From Ovis canadensis (lineage: Eukaryota; Chordata; Mammalia; Artiodactyla; Bovidae): a stretch of DNA of 64,000 bases. Below, one piece after another: positions 54,077 through 64,000 of the stretch (the stretch's first letter is position 1; the number at the start of each line of letters is the position of its first letter). A program made the translations under genes and the position numbers. The stretch spans positions 42,958,501 through 43,022,500 of the forward strand of contig NC_091247.1 in assembly GCF_042477335.2 (NCBI RefSeq), read 5' to 3'. Below the pieces are notes generated by a model. It was not told the origin of the DNA. It made no database searches and saw only the letters and a program-made list of their open reading frames with translations.

Positions 54077-55194
54077 TCCTATACTTTATCCTTTCTGGAA
54101 ATAGTTGTTTCCTTAGGACGGCCATTGTTTGGTTTGTACAGGACAAACAGTACTGCCAAGTATAGCTGCTTTTTGAAACTTGGACGTTTCAGGATTCACT
54201 GTGGACCTTGAGTGAAGTCTGATGCTTTATATTTGGCTTCTGGGGATGTATTTGGGATTTTGGATGTAAATCAAATGCTAGTTGGTTCAGTGTTGGTTAA
54301 AAGTAAGGATTGTGCCAATAAATTCTTTCGCAGAGGTATAAAATGCCCCAAACATGGTAGATTCATTTCTGTTTCTGAGTTTGACCAAATGTGCTCATCA
54401 GCATCTAACCCTTTTTTGGTTACTACTGGTGCAAACTTTCTGCTGTCCTGCAAAGTAAAAACCTTAATTATGATTTTTTTGCATATCTATACCTTGCCTA
54501 TTGATCTTAATAATTTCAGATGCAGCCGCTTTGTGGAATTAACATTGCTCTAATCCAGTGTTAGGTGTACACTTAACATCTACTTTGTCTTAAGATGCTG
54601 TGATTGCGTAGTGAACTCTGATGGGAATTACTATGTGTTTATTACTAAGGCTTCATCTCCTTAGGTGCCGGAATGCGCCCCCACCCCCAGGCCTGCCTGG
54701 GTGCCATCTCGTCTATGGCTTTACGTACCATTCTGTGTACAGATGACTCAGGTTGACTCCTCCAGGCTGGCCATTCCCAGAGCTCCAGATTTGTGTCAGT
54801 ATCGCTACATGGATGTCTAAGGTGCATCTAAATTTAAATGTCCAAAACAGACCTTCTGGTCTCCTAGGGCTTGGCAGCCCACTCAGCCAGTTCTCCCTGT
54901 CACTGACAAATGGCACACCGTTCACTCAGCAGTCCAACTTTAAATCTGGTAGGAGGTACCACTGTCTATTGATCTGTATGTTCATGGTCAGTCTGCCTGT
55001 ACATGCGCAGGAACCACGTTGTCTTTTCTCTAGTGTATGCTAGTGTCACCTAGAAAGTACCTGAATTTCAGTACAGTAGAATCTTAAGTAGTTGTTAAAT
55101 TAATGAATGATTTTATCTTGAATGCAAAGAACTTTAGCTTTCTGCCAACAGTTGGTATTTATTTATGACTGGGCAAAAAGTAAAATAACAAAAG
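54077..55194. other. Unique intron 1 DNA
   Basis: A 113-residue frame at 54212-54553 begins at GTG, not ATG, and resembles no family I know. No gene is supported. Confidence 0.4.
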
Positions 55195-55497
55195 GGAAAG
55201 TCGTTCAGTCTGTAGGACTCTGTGACCCCATGGAATAATCCATGGAATTCTCCAGGCCTGAATACTGGAGTGGGTAGCCATTCCCTTCTCCAGGGTATCT
55301 TCCCAACCCAGGGATCAAACCCAGGTTTCCCGCATTGCAGGCAGATTCTTTACCAGCTGAACCACCAGGGAAGCCCAAGAATACTGGAGTGGGTAGCCTA
55401 TCCCTTCTCTAGTGGATCTTCCCAACCCAGGAATCGAACTGGGGTCTCCTGCATTGCAGGCGGATTCTTTACCAGCTGGGCTACCAGGAAAGCCCCC
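55195..55497 (-). repeat. Composite Bov-tA SINE: full copy plus extra head-half, one target duplication
   Basis: A reverse SINE (AAAGTCGTTCAGTCTGTAGG to ACCACCAGGGAAGCCC) is joined directly to a second reverse head-half (AAGAATACTGGAGTGGGTAG to GCTACCAGGAAAGCCC). AAATAACAAAA flanks the pair as a whole (about 55183-55193 and 55498-55508). Confidence 0.85.
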
Positions 55498-56539
55498 AAA
55501 TAACAAAATAAACATGTTATTTTTAAAGATTTTTTGCTTTGTTTTATTGTAAAGAAGTCTTTTTACCATGTTGGAAGGTGAGGTACTCCTAGTAGTGGTC
55601 AAGTTGCTACATGTACCTTTAGAATTACCTAAGAAAATGAATGGATATTTATGTTTTAATATCCTGATTGCTTTACCATTTACAATCAGTGAGTGGTCTA
55701 AATGTCAGCATTGATTTAGTTAAATTATTGACCCACCATTACTGGCAAATACTTCTTGAGCTCCCACTACTTATGAGTCTTTGTACTTGATGCTAGAAGG
55801 GAAAAGAAAAAGTGGTATAATACATGGTGACTGACCTTGTAATTCTGTTTGTAAACATTCAGTCCTTGACTTCTGGTTAAACATAGTAAACTGAACAAGT
55901 ATATGTATTTATATATCTGCTTCTTCCCGAAACCCTAATAAAATGACAGTGAGGAATGAAAACAGTATGAACCCAGAAACCTCCCAGAGAGATAGCAACC
56001 AAATCTTGCAAGATGAAATGCCAGTGTGTGAATGCTGGCTTAGCAGAGACAGCTGAAACCAGACTGCCTGCTGGGTGGGTGGTGCAAAGTTGGGGGTGGG
56101 ATAGATGGCAGTTTCTGCTACAGAATTCAAAAGGCTAGGGTTCCAATGCAGTCCTGAACCAAAAACTGGGAGTGAAAGACCATTCCATCAGGGCTTGGGA
56201 GAAAAAAGAGAACACCACACAATCCAGAAATCCAGCACAGAACAGAAATAGAGGAAAGAAGCTTCAGCCATGCAGCCAGTTCAGAGGGCGTGGTGCAGGA
56301 TGGATGGTCCCAGGAGGGGTGGCACTTTGAGCAGAAATGCTTTTGATCCTATTGAGAGCACATTTTTCAGCTCTGGCCCAGGGTGTAGATAAAATAGTAA
56401 TCGATACACTGAAAAGTAAGCAACCATTTTAAAAGAAGGCCTGTTTTAAATGTAGAAATAAAACAAAGCTTATAAGAAAGAAAACATAACCATCACATTT
56501 TACAAGGTCCACTTTAAATATTTATATAATCATACTAAA
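55498..56539. other. Unique intron 1 DNA
   Basis: No gene or secure repeat. Confidence 0.4.
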
Positions 56540-56744
56540 GTAAAAGTGTTAGTCGCTCAGTCATGTCTGACTCTGTGATGCCCGTGGCTTGGGGACTCCC
56601 AGGCTCCTCTGTCCAAGGATTTCTCCAGGCAAGAATACTGGAGTTTGCCATTTTCTTCTCAGGGGATCTTCCTGACCCACAGATCAAACCCAGATCTCCT
56701 GCTTTGCAGGCAGATTCTTTACCATCTGAGCCACTATTGGAGCC
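56540..56744 (-). repeat. Bov-tA SINE, reverse
   Basis: AAAGTGTTAGTCGCTCAGTC to TTTACCATCTGAGCCACTAT, with small deletions. Confidence 0.88.
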
Positions 56745-57159
56745 AATAAGCACACCACTGTCCCACCAAATCTTGATCTAATTAAAATGTCATATACTAT
56801 TTAAGGAGGAGTGAGGAGTGAAATTGTGGAAGGTGATGTAAGAGAGCTAAGCCTGAGAAAGTCAGTGGATAATCACTAAAATTGATGACAGAAGGGTTGT
56901 GCATTAGTGGTTTTACTCGAAAAGTGTTTGCACCTATATATCCTCTGTGAGGCTGCAGATAACCCTGTCACATGCTTTGGAGGAAGTGACATGTCTGAAG
57001 AAGTCTAGCTAAGACTCCCATCTTCAAGAAGCTGGCAATCTGGTTAGAAAGGGCAGAGTCTGAATTAAATATAATTATGTCACCTTGTATTGTGAACAAA
57101 GGGTCAAAAAAGTGCCAAAAACATTGTAGAAATTTGATGGGAGAAAGGGGAGATTCATC

Positions 57160-57325
57160 TCTTTTTTAAAATTTTATTTATTTTTAACTGAAGGATAATT
57201 GCTTTACAGTGTTGTGTTGGTTTCTGCCAAACGTTAACACGAATCAGCCATAGGCATACATATGTCCCCTCCCTCTTGAACCTCCTTCCCAGCTCCCATC
57301 CCATCCCACCCCTCTATGTCAGAGC
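57160..57325 (-). repeat. L1 5'-truncated end, reverse
   Basis: TTTAACTGAAGGATAATTGC, TTTACAGTGTTGTGTTGGTT and TCCCCTCCCTCTTGAACCTC are the reverse of the artiodactyl L1 3' UTR. Confidence 0.85.
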
Positions 57326-57439
57326 TTTACCTTGGTTTTAGGCACTTGAAAGAAGCTTCACAGAAGAGAAGGGGATTCAATTTTGCCTTGATAGATTGGT
57401 AGGGTTTGGATAAAAAGGAAAAGAAAGATATCCTAAACC

Positions 57440-58215
57440 ACCTATGCCAGTTGCCAAGGAGAGTTAATATATCTTATTTGTTCAAGAGGGTGGCCTCTGT
57501 TGGCTGACTTCTGGCTGGCCTGGGTCATCTTCAGAGTTTCCATCCATGTTGGGATGAGGGTCTCATAGGCCAGGCTGTGTAAATCACATAAGTCTGGCGA
57601 ATAGAGGGTCAGGATATAGTGAGCATCTGTTTCTATATCAAAATTTTTCTCTGTCAGTATTTCATTCAAAACAAAGAAAAGCCAAGTCTTTCCCTTTTCT
57701 TACGGCCATGACTGAATTTTTCTTGCATGAACGGTTCTTGTGTTCTTATTTAAAAGAAGAATTTGGCATATGGCAGACCTCCTCAAGCTATCTTTAGTTG
57801 GTTGTGGGGTGTAAGTGATTAAGAATGCAGCTGTACTTGTTACCAGCATTTTAAGGAGTGAACTGCTAAGCAGACATGCCTGGTAGAAGTTTAGAATAGC
57901 CTCTTGGGATCCAAGATCTAGTTTTTCAAGCACAGGATATATAAGTCCCTCCCCTCAGGACTGAAGCCTAGAGGGCTGTTTGTGCCCAGAGGCAGCGTGA
58001 CTTATTTGTTTAAAATGGCTGCCACTCTTGGCTCTGGTAGGGGCAGCCAGGCTTCACTTGGCGTAGACAGGAGGAGGCTGACTTCATTTTACTTTGTGTA
58101 GTTTGGCTTCAGTGCTCCTTTGGAATAAACCTTTCTTTACTTCTCCGGTGTGTCCCGGGACAAATTCATCTCTGTCCTGTTGCTCAGTTACACCATGGTG
58201 CTGGGTCCTTAGTCT
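57440..58215 (+). repeat. Possible solo LTR (endogenous retrovirus-like)
   Basis: Seen: ATATATAAG at 57937-57945 sits about 185 bases before an AATAAA signal (about 58124). Between them is a GC-moderate R-like segment. After the signal comes a T/C-rich U5-like part with CCGGTGTGTCCCGGGACAAA. This is the order of an LTR promoter and polyadenylation site. No flanking duplication or TG/CA ends were pinned down, and no viral genes are present. It could instead be unique DNA with chance signals. Confidence 0.35.
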
Positions 58216-58254
58216 TCAAAGCTTGGAACTCTCTCTTGCCTTTCCTCCAAAAAT

Positions 58255-58560
58255 TTGTTCTTTCGCTCAGCAAATATTTACCAACGTTCTGCCCTGTGCA
58301 GGACTGTGTGGCGAACACAAAGATGAATCAGGCATGGGGCCTGTCCATAAATGTCGTCAGCCAAGTCCAGGGCATCTTACAGTGGGGCAGACACTCAGGA
58401 GCTTTCACCGTGAAGGGCCCAAGAGTAAGGCCACTTGCTGTAAATTTTTAGAAGGGGAAGGAGATTAGGTGGGTGGGTTTCAGGTAAACCCCTCATGGAG
58501 AAGGTGACCTCTGGGTTGAGCCTTGCAGGACAGGCTTAGCGGTGCAGAGAGGGAGGTGTT
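58255..58560 (+). repeat. L2 LINE 3' part
   Basis: TCGCTCAGCAAATATTTACC, CCCTGTGCAGGACTGTGTGG, CACAAAGATGAATCAGGCAT and GACCTCTGGGTTGAGCCTTG follow L2. Confidence 0.6.
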
Positions 58561-58629
58561 GTAGGTCTAACACGGATTCTTTAACACAGATTCAGATTGC
58601 AGAGCAAAAGGATGGACAGGGCTCAGAAG

Positions 58630-59090
58630 AAGAGTAGTCAGAGCTTACTGAGTGCTCCCTGCACTCTAGGCGCTTGACTGAGGCATCACCTTGGTTATCC
58701 CAGGTAATCCTCAGAGCAGCTTCTTTCCTGTGAACAAACTAAAGCCAAGGGACTTCCCTGGTGGTCCAGTGGCTAAGACTCCATGCTCCTGGTGTAGGGG
58801 GCCCAGGTTCTATCCCTGGTCAGGGGACTAGATCCCATGTGCCACAACCAAGAGTTCTCATGAACCAACTAAAGGCCCCTCATGCTACTGCTGAAGGTCC
58901 TGTATACTGCAACGAAGACTGAAGATTGAATGTGACGCCACCAAGACCTGGAACATCCAAGTAAATAAGTAGATAAGACTTGGAGCACTTCAGTAATTTG
59001 CCCAAGGAAGCTCATAAGTGTTTAGAATGGAAATTTGAACCCAAGACAGTCTGATTCCAAATCTCAAACCTTTGGCCTCTAAGACAGAAC
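58630..59090 (-). repeat. MIR SINE, reverse, split by CHR
   Basis: ACTGAGTGCTCCCTGCACTC and GTAATCCTCAGAGCAGCTTC lie before the insert. CAGTAATTTGCCCAAGGAAG and AATTTGAACCCAAGACAGTC lie after it. Confidence 0.65.
58749..58975 (+). repeat. CHR SINE (long form)
   Basis: GGGACTTCCCTGGTGGTCCA, GGGGGCCCAGGTTCTATCCC and GGGGACTAGATCCCATGTGC, then an A-rich tail with AAGTAAATAAGTAGATAAGA. It inserted into a MIR. Confidence 0.88.
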
Positions 59091-59339
59091 AGGTATTGGC
59101 CAAGACATGTGAGAGGAAAAGGACTCTTTTGAAAGGTAAGACTTAAAAACAGTGGTTTGGGGCAGATGGAAGAAAACACCTTGAATGCGGAACTCACTCC
59201 TCTGCAAGCCACAGGGAGCCATGGATGGTTTTTCACAAGGTGTGAAGGGATTGCTGCAGGACTGTAAGGCAGAGACATTTGAGTTTGATGCCAGATGCCT
59301 GCCAACCTCTAATGTCTCACAACCTCTAATGTCTCGCAA

Positions 59340-59470
59340 CCTCATAACCGCCCTTTACGATGGTGTTATCCATGCCCCCTACTACTGGTGGGGAAACAAA
59401 GTTTAGCGAGGCTAAGTGACTTGCTTCAAGTGGAATTGGGTAGTGATGTGCAAGATGGACTTGAGGTCAG
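59340..59470 (-). repeat. MIR SINE, reverse
   Basis: GGGGAAACAAAGTTTAGCGA followed by GGCTAAGTGACTTGCTTCAA is reverse MIR. Confidence 0.55.
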
Positions 59471-60939
59471 AGGCAGAGAGATCAGCCAGACCCCTGTGGG
59501 AGCCTATGAGAGATGGTGGTAAGGACCGGCTGGGGAGGACAGGAAGTGCAAAGATGGGACACTTAGGGTGGCAGCTAAAGATGGGGTGAGTCCAGTGGCA
59601 GAGGTTTCCAACTTCTGTCTTACGGATGCAGTTGTTGGAGGAAAACTGGGGGGTGTCCTTGAGGGATGGTTGGGCTGGGATGAGTGATAGATGAAATCTG
59701 TGGAGGGTTAAAGTTGGTGAGAGAAGAGCTTGTGGGAGTGGGGAATGGGGCAACACTGGACACTTAGATCCCAGGTTGGACAAAAACCTAGGATGAAATT
59801 AAGGAAGTTGAGCCAGGGGCACGTGGATGAGCGGCCAGTGGGCTAGACCCCTGGGAGGATCTGGTGATAGAGGGAAGTTGAAAGATGTGGCAAGCCCTGG
59901 TCACCAGACATCTCTGGACCCCTGTGGCTAGAGTCAGCGCCAACCTGAAGCAGTCTCATTTTCCTCGTTTAGAAAATAAACAAACATCACTTGGATTGGC
60001 ATAAAGTTACCTAAAATAAGACATGGAAGTAGCATCATATGAAAATGTAGTGGTTAAAAAAACTTGTTTTTTAATTCATATAAAAGGACTATCCCTTCCA
60101 CCTTCTTTGAGTCTCACTGTGGTCAGAACTGGGCTTGATGTGCCAGGAGATAATAAGCAAGACAGCTCAGGGCTCCTGGCAAGCCCAGTATCAGAAATGG
60201 ACGGAAGACACAGAGGGAGGAGCCCCGCCCCCACGGGCATTCAGTAAACTCCACCCGGGCCTCCACCCGGGAGTGCGCTTCTCTCGGCAAGTTCAAGTGG
60301 GTCAGGTGAGGGTTTGATGAGTGTCTATGAAACATACTGATAAGAAACCAGTCTTCAGATAGTGTGTGTTCCTCCGTCAGATTTGGCTCGAAGGTAGTCC
60401 TCAGTTCAGGGGTTTATTGAGGCTGCTTTAAAACAGAAGGTCCATTAAGCCCTGTTCGTGTCCATTCACAGCGGCTTCCCGACAGAGAAGCCTGTGCAGG
60501 CGCCAGCAGCCGCCTCCCAACCGTGACCCGCCTCTAAAAGCAGCGCACTTTGCCAGACGCCTGCGAATGTTAAAAGCCGGGATTCATCTGCGGACTCATC
60601 TTGCCGAACCTAATGATGTGTAATTGTTTAGCTGTTGAGCTGTGGTTGGTCTATTTCTAGCAGCTTAGCTACCTGGGAGGAAATGAGAATTTAAATTATC
60701 TGCTGGACTTTAAAAAATTTACATCTGAGGAGACGTCTTGTCCACAGATGCATATGACAGACGGAAAGCTTTTCCCGCCCTGCCCTCCCCCTCAACCCCC
60801 CACCCCCGCCGCCGCCGCAGGTAACAGTCACTATTGATCTTCATTTTACAGTTTTCTTGCCTGGATACTTCTCCCACCTCCTTAGTAGTCCTCACAGCAA
60901 CCTTTACTTGTGTGGTTTTGAGCCTATTTTAGAGAGGAG
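59471..60939. other. Intron 1 DNA, possible regulatory segment
   Basis: 59470-59790 is G-rich and loosely like an old LINE. 60430-60720 is locally CpG-richer unique sequence (see findings). A C-rich run with CCGCCGCCGCCG lies at 60785-60820. No gene. Confidence 0.4.
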
Positions 60940-61040
60940 GTGCCCAGCTTCAGAAATTTTGTAGTTTATGCAGATTCCCCAGATGGTAAGTGGGGGAGCT
61001 GAAGTCTGGAACCCAGATCTCTCTGATTGCACCATGGCTT
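60940..61040 (-). repeat. MIR SINE, reverse
   Basis: CCAGATGGTAAGTGGGGGAG and TCTGGAACCCAGATCTCTCT are reverse MIR. Confidence 0.55.
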
Positions 61041-61524
61041 TCTTCTCCCTTTATCAGGAGTAGCCTGTCAGTTTGCAATGACAGTTGTTGAATGAATGAA
61101 TGAATGACTTCTTCAAAAAGATAGTCCATATGCTCCCCAGTATGAGAGGATATTTGAGGTGGTTTTTTGGAGAAGGGGGCCACAGACCAGGAGACATCAA
61201 AATCTCTTTTTTATATCTGGTAAATCCCTTTATGATGAGTATCACAAAGGCAAAAACTATGATTATTCAACAAACAGGTATTTAGTAAAACTAGTCTCCA
61301 GCTCTGGATTTGGGGTTGGAGGCCCGGGTGGAGGGGCAGGTTGGGGAGAGGTGACCATTCCCCAGGTAGTGTGCTCCGCGCAACAGTAGTGCGTCTCTGT
61401 GCAGCAGCTAAGAGGCGGCTGAATGCTGTCCTCAGTGTTATTTTGGATAACATGATGCTACATTGTTTTGATCTCTATACCAATAACTTTGTATAAGAAA
61501 AATAGCTAGTTAATAGCTAGTTCC

Positions 61525-61788
61525 GAGGAGAAGGCAATGGCACCCCACTCCAGTACTCTTGCCTGGAAAATCCCATGGTTTGAGGAGCCTGGTAGTCTGC
61601 AGTCCATGGGGTCAGACACGACTGAGCGACTTCCCTTTCACTTTTCACTTTCATGCATTGGAGAAGGAAATGGCAACCCACTCCAGTGTTCTTGCCTGGA
61701 GAATCCCAGGGATGGGGGAGCTTGGTGGGCTGCCATCTATGGGGTTGCACAGAGTCAGACACGACTGAAGCGACTTAGCAGCAGGAGC
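61525..61788 (+). repeat. BovA2 dimeric SINE with target-site duplication
   Basis: Two BovA monomers are joined by TTCACTTTTCACTTTCATGC. AGCTAGTTCC flanks the element (61515-61524 and 61789-61798), so its boundaries are exact. Confidence 0.94.
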
Positions 61789-61798
61789 AGCTAGTTCC

Positions 61799-62329
61799 AT
61801 GATCTTTTGCCTTTTGAGGAGGCAAAGGAGAAATTGGTTTTAAACTCCTAACAGGCTCCTCATGGTTCCTTATTTTCTACTATGTAATGAAGGTAGCATC
61901 TTTCATCCTTTGAGTTCTGAGACCAGAAGGGCCTGATGGATCATCCCCAACCCACCCATCTCATTGTGCTGCCCTCTGCTTTTATCCCTCAGCCTTTTCC
62001 TTCAGCTCCCAGCAAGCCAGACCACACTGAGGGAGCGCAGGGCTGGGGAAGGAGGAGGACTGAGTGTCCCTGGCATGTTCTGATTAATCCTATTTATTGT
62101 CAAGTACAGTTTTTTAGTGAGCTAATTCACTACTGAGAGTAGGTCCCATGTAAATCCCATTTGGATCCTGTGGATGTAATTTCTTAACAATTTCCCCATT
62201 TCAGCATAACTCCATTGTACCACGGGTTTTATGATTTCCTTAGAACGTAGAGCCTCACCTCACATTTTATCTCAAAACTATAAAGTAAATATTTAAATAG
62301 TGAAAACCTTAAAATAGTAAACTAGAAGA
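61799..62329. other. Unique intron 1 DNA
   Basis: No gene is recognised. Confidence 0.4.
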
Positions 62330-62955
62330 ACTCATAGGTAGATGTTTAACTCATCTTTAAGGGACGAATGATTGCCCACAAATAGAAGTATTGGAAGAAA
62401 TTACACAGAAACTCACTGATACATCTCCAAACTTTGGATTGTGTGATATCACAAGACAATTTAACAGACATGAAAAGCAAAAAAAAAAAAAGTGCCTTGC
62501 TTGTGATATATAGAATTAATATAAACTCTGAAGAGTTCAGGAAATTACGAAAAGAGACGCTAAGAAAACCAATAGAAAAATAGATAATATTTTAAAAAAT
62601 GCTAAGCTAACTGGCTAAAAGAGAACAATAAAGTTGGTTAAACATGGAACGAAATAGTCATCCCAACAAATTACTAAAGTAATGCAGTGGAAACATAGTA
62701 GCAGTTTTATAGCAGTTATTCCCCAACTAATAAAGTAATGCAAATGAAACTATAGCCCTTTCAAGTGTTATTAAATATCAAATAGAAAAATATTTTTAGT
62801 ACTGGCATGGCTTTAGTGAGGGGGCGCTTTTCATACACTGCTGCTGGAAGTAGAATTTAGAGTGCCCTTTCTGGAAAGCAACTTGGTGATATATATCACT
62901 AAGTTCCTCTTGATTCAAATAATTTCTGTTGTCACATCCCCCTTTACAGAGGCAT
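62330..62955 (+). repeat. Degenerate L1-like sequence
   Basis: AT-rich. GCGCTTTTCATACACTGCTG, CTGGAAGTAGAATTTAGAGT and CTGGAAAGCAACTTGGTGAT match the end of L1 ORF2. The earlier part is only loosely L1-like. No intact frame. Confidence 0.45.
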
Positions 62956-62956
62956 T

Positions 62957-63345
62957 TGTAGTCTTTAGTCGCTAAATCGTGTCCGACTCTTTGCGACCCC
63001 GTGGACTGCAGCACGCCAGGCTTCCCTGTCCTTCACCATCTCCCAGAGTTTGCTCAAATTCATATCAGTTGAGTTAATGATGCCATCCAGCCATCTCATT
63101 CTCTGCCACCTTCTTCTCCTTTTGCCTTCAGTCTTTCCCAGTATCAGGGTCTTTTCCAAAGGGTCAGCTCTTCACATCAGGTGGCCAAAGTATTGGAGTT
63201 TCAGCTTCAGTCCTTCCATTGAATGTTCAGGGTTGATTTCCTTTAGGACTGACTGGTTTGATCTCCTTGCAATCCAAGGGACTGTCAGGAGTCTTCTTCG
63301 GCACCACTGTTCAAAAGCATCAGTTCTTCAGTGCTCCGCCTTCTT
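62957..63345 (-). repeat. BovB LINE 3' end, reverse
   Basis: TAGTCGCTAAATCGTGTCCG, GTTTGCTCAAATTCATATCA, GATGCCATCCAGCCATCTCA, GGTGGCCAAAGTATTGGAGT and TGCTCCGCCTTCTTT. About 390 bases, 5'-truncated. Confidence 0.9.
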
Positions 63346-63480
63346 TTACAGAAACAGGGAGAAATTTGCCCACAGTCCGCACAGTTTTTGACAGAGTCTG
63401 GATGTGAACTCGGAGTCAGGGTTGTAGAACTCCCTTTACTGCCCCTCTTGACAATTACGTCATTGCTGCCCTCCACAGGC
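63346..63480 (-). repeat. MIR SINE, reverse
   Basis: TTTACAGAAACAGGGAGAAA, GATGTGAACTCGGAGTCAGG and ACTCCCTTTACTGCC are a diverged reverse MIR adjoining the BovB. Confidence 0.5.
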
Positions 63481-63802
63481 CACCGTATTGGCCATGTTAG
63501 ACCGAGTGCTGCTTCTGTCCAGCCCCTGCCGTGGCCAGGACTGCAACTGACCTCCAGCAGAGGAAACACCTTCCCCCCATCCGGAGACTGGGGTGGGGAT
63601 TTCCATAGCAGAGTCAGTGACCTCTGGAGACAGCGTTCTTTCAGTTTTGCCGCATGATCTTGCGGTGAAGGGCTGGGTCCAGGTGCAGCTTTGGTTATTT
63701 CAGGAAACACTTCTCCTTTTCCTTTTTTTTTTCTTGTCAAGTCTGGCTCACCAGTCATTCTCTCTGAAGGTGATTTTGGTTCCTCTCCCCAGACCATCAG
63801 AC

Positions 63803-64000
63803 GTGTGTGTGCAACTTACTCAGTCGTATCCGACTCTTTGCGACCCCCCGGACTGTAGCCCGCCAGGCTCCTCTGTCCATGGAATTCTCCAGGCAAGAAT
63901 ACTAGAGTGGGTTGCCATTTTCTTCTCCAGGGGAGCTTCCTGACCCAGAGATCAAGCCCACATCTCCTGCTTTGGCAGTTGGATTCTTATCCACTGAGTC
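63803..64000 (-). repeat. Bov-tA SINE, reverse, cut by window end
   Basis: CTTACTCAGTCGTATCCGAC to TTATCCACTGAGTC. The last bases of the tRNA head lie beyond the window. Confidence 0.9.

Larger units (their letters stand above)
27172..64000 (+). other. SPRED2: SPRED2 intron 1 (5' portion, continues beyond window)
   Basis: The intron begins with GTAAGT at 27172. No SPRED2 exon 2 coding signature appears in any frame up to 64000, which fits the very large first intron of SPRED2 in mammals. The first 1.4 kb is still CpG island. The rest is ordinary intronic DNA with young ruminant SINEs in both orientations. A nested or alternative first exon inside it cannot be excluded. Confidence 0.75.

Noticed and set aside
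54212-54553. 113-residue frame that at first looked like a possible retrogene
   Set aside because: It starts at GTG, has no recognisable family, no poly(A) tail or target duplication, and no splice context.
57442-57933. Two adjacent minus-strand frames suspected to be retroviral
   Set aside because: No motif of gag, pol or env is visible. They lie antisense to the possible LTR and are treated as chance.
63285-63797. 170-residue minus-strand frame
   Set aside because: It is partly BovB and MIR sequence and lacks any recognised domain.
1-64000. CRISPR arrays, prokaryotic operons, phage or plasmid features
   Set aside because: No regularly spaced identical repeats with unique spacers and no bacterial-type genes; all repeats fit mammalian transposable elements or satellites.

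Overview
The window is nuclear DNA from a ruminant, most likely cattle or a close bovid. The evidence is dense carriage of families restricted to ruminants or cetartiodactyls: Bov-tA and BovA2 SINEs, 3' ends of the BovB (RTE) LINE, CHR SINEs and an artiodactyl-type L1. These lie on a background of old mammalian repeats (MIR, L2, MER5A, hAT-type elements, an MLT1-like LTR). There is no prokaryotic gene, operon or CRISPR array. The species cannot be fixed from the sequence alone.

One protein-coding gene can be supported. A CpG island at about 26.1-28.6 kb carries the first coding exon of SPRED2 on the plus strand. The ATG at 27146 opens MTEETHPD plus two bases of the next codon (27146-27171), followed by a consensus splice donor (GTAAGT). 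This matches the N-terminus of SPRED2, a membrane-associated inhibitor of Ras-MAPK signalling. An in-frame stop sits just upstream, and the leader contains a start-stop uORF and two overlapping short uORFs. No SPRED2 exon 2 (the start of the EVH1 domain) was found, so 27172-64000 is read as part of a very long intron 1.

Layout: 1-22.6 kb is upstream intergenic, repeat-rich DNA. At 22.6-22.85 kb lies a triplicated unit separated by (AC)n arrays. At 23.0-24.0 kb is a separate CpG island with no recognisable coding exon, a candidate alternative or non-coding promoter. At 24.0-26.1 kb is mostly unique DNA. At 26.1-28.6 kb are the SPRED2 promoter and exon 1. At 28.6-64 kb is intron 1, with many SINE/LINE insertions, a 95-bp minisatellite (45.88-46.35 kb), a possible solo LTR (57.4-58.2 kb) and several unique stretches that could be regulatory.

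The most interesting structures are non-coding. A fragment of 28S rRNA is embedded between SINEs in a block flanked by one 11-bp direct repeat (10.1-10.7 kb). The intronic minisatellite shows an alternating A/B two-unit higher-order pattern. One SINE composite appears to have inserted as a single piece. I did not find a convincing new multi-gene biological system. Repeat family names come from recalled consensus patterns, not from a database search, and boundaries are usually good to about 5-20 bases.
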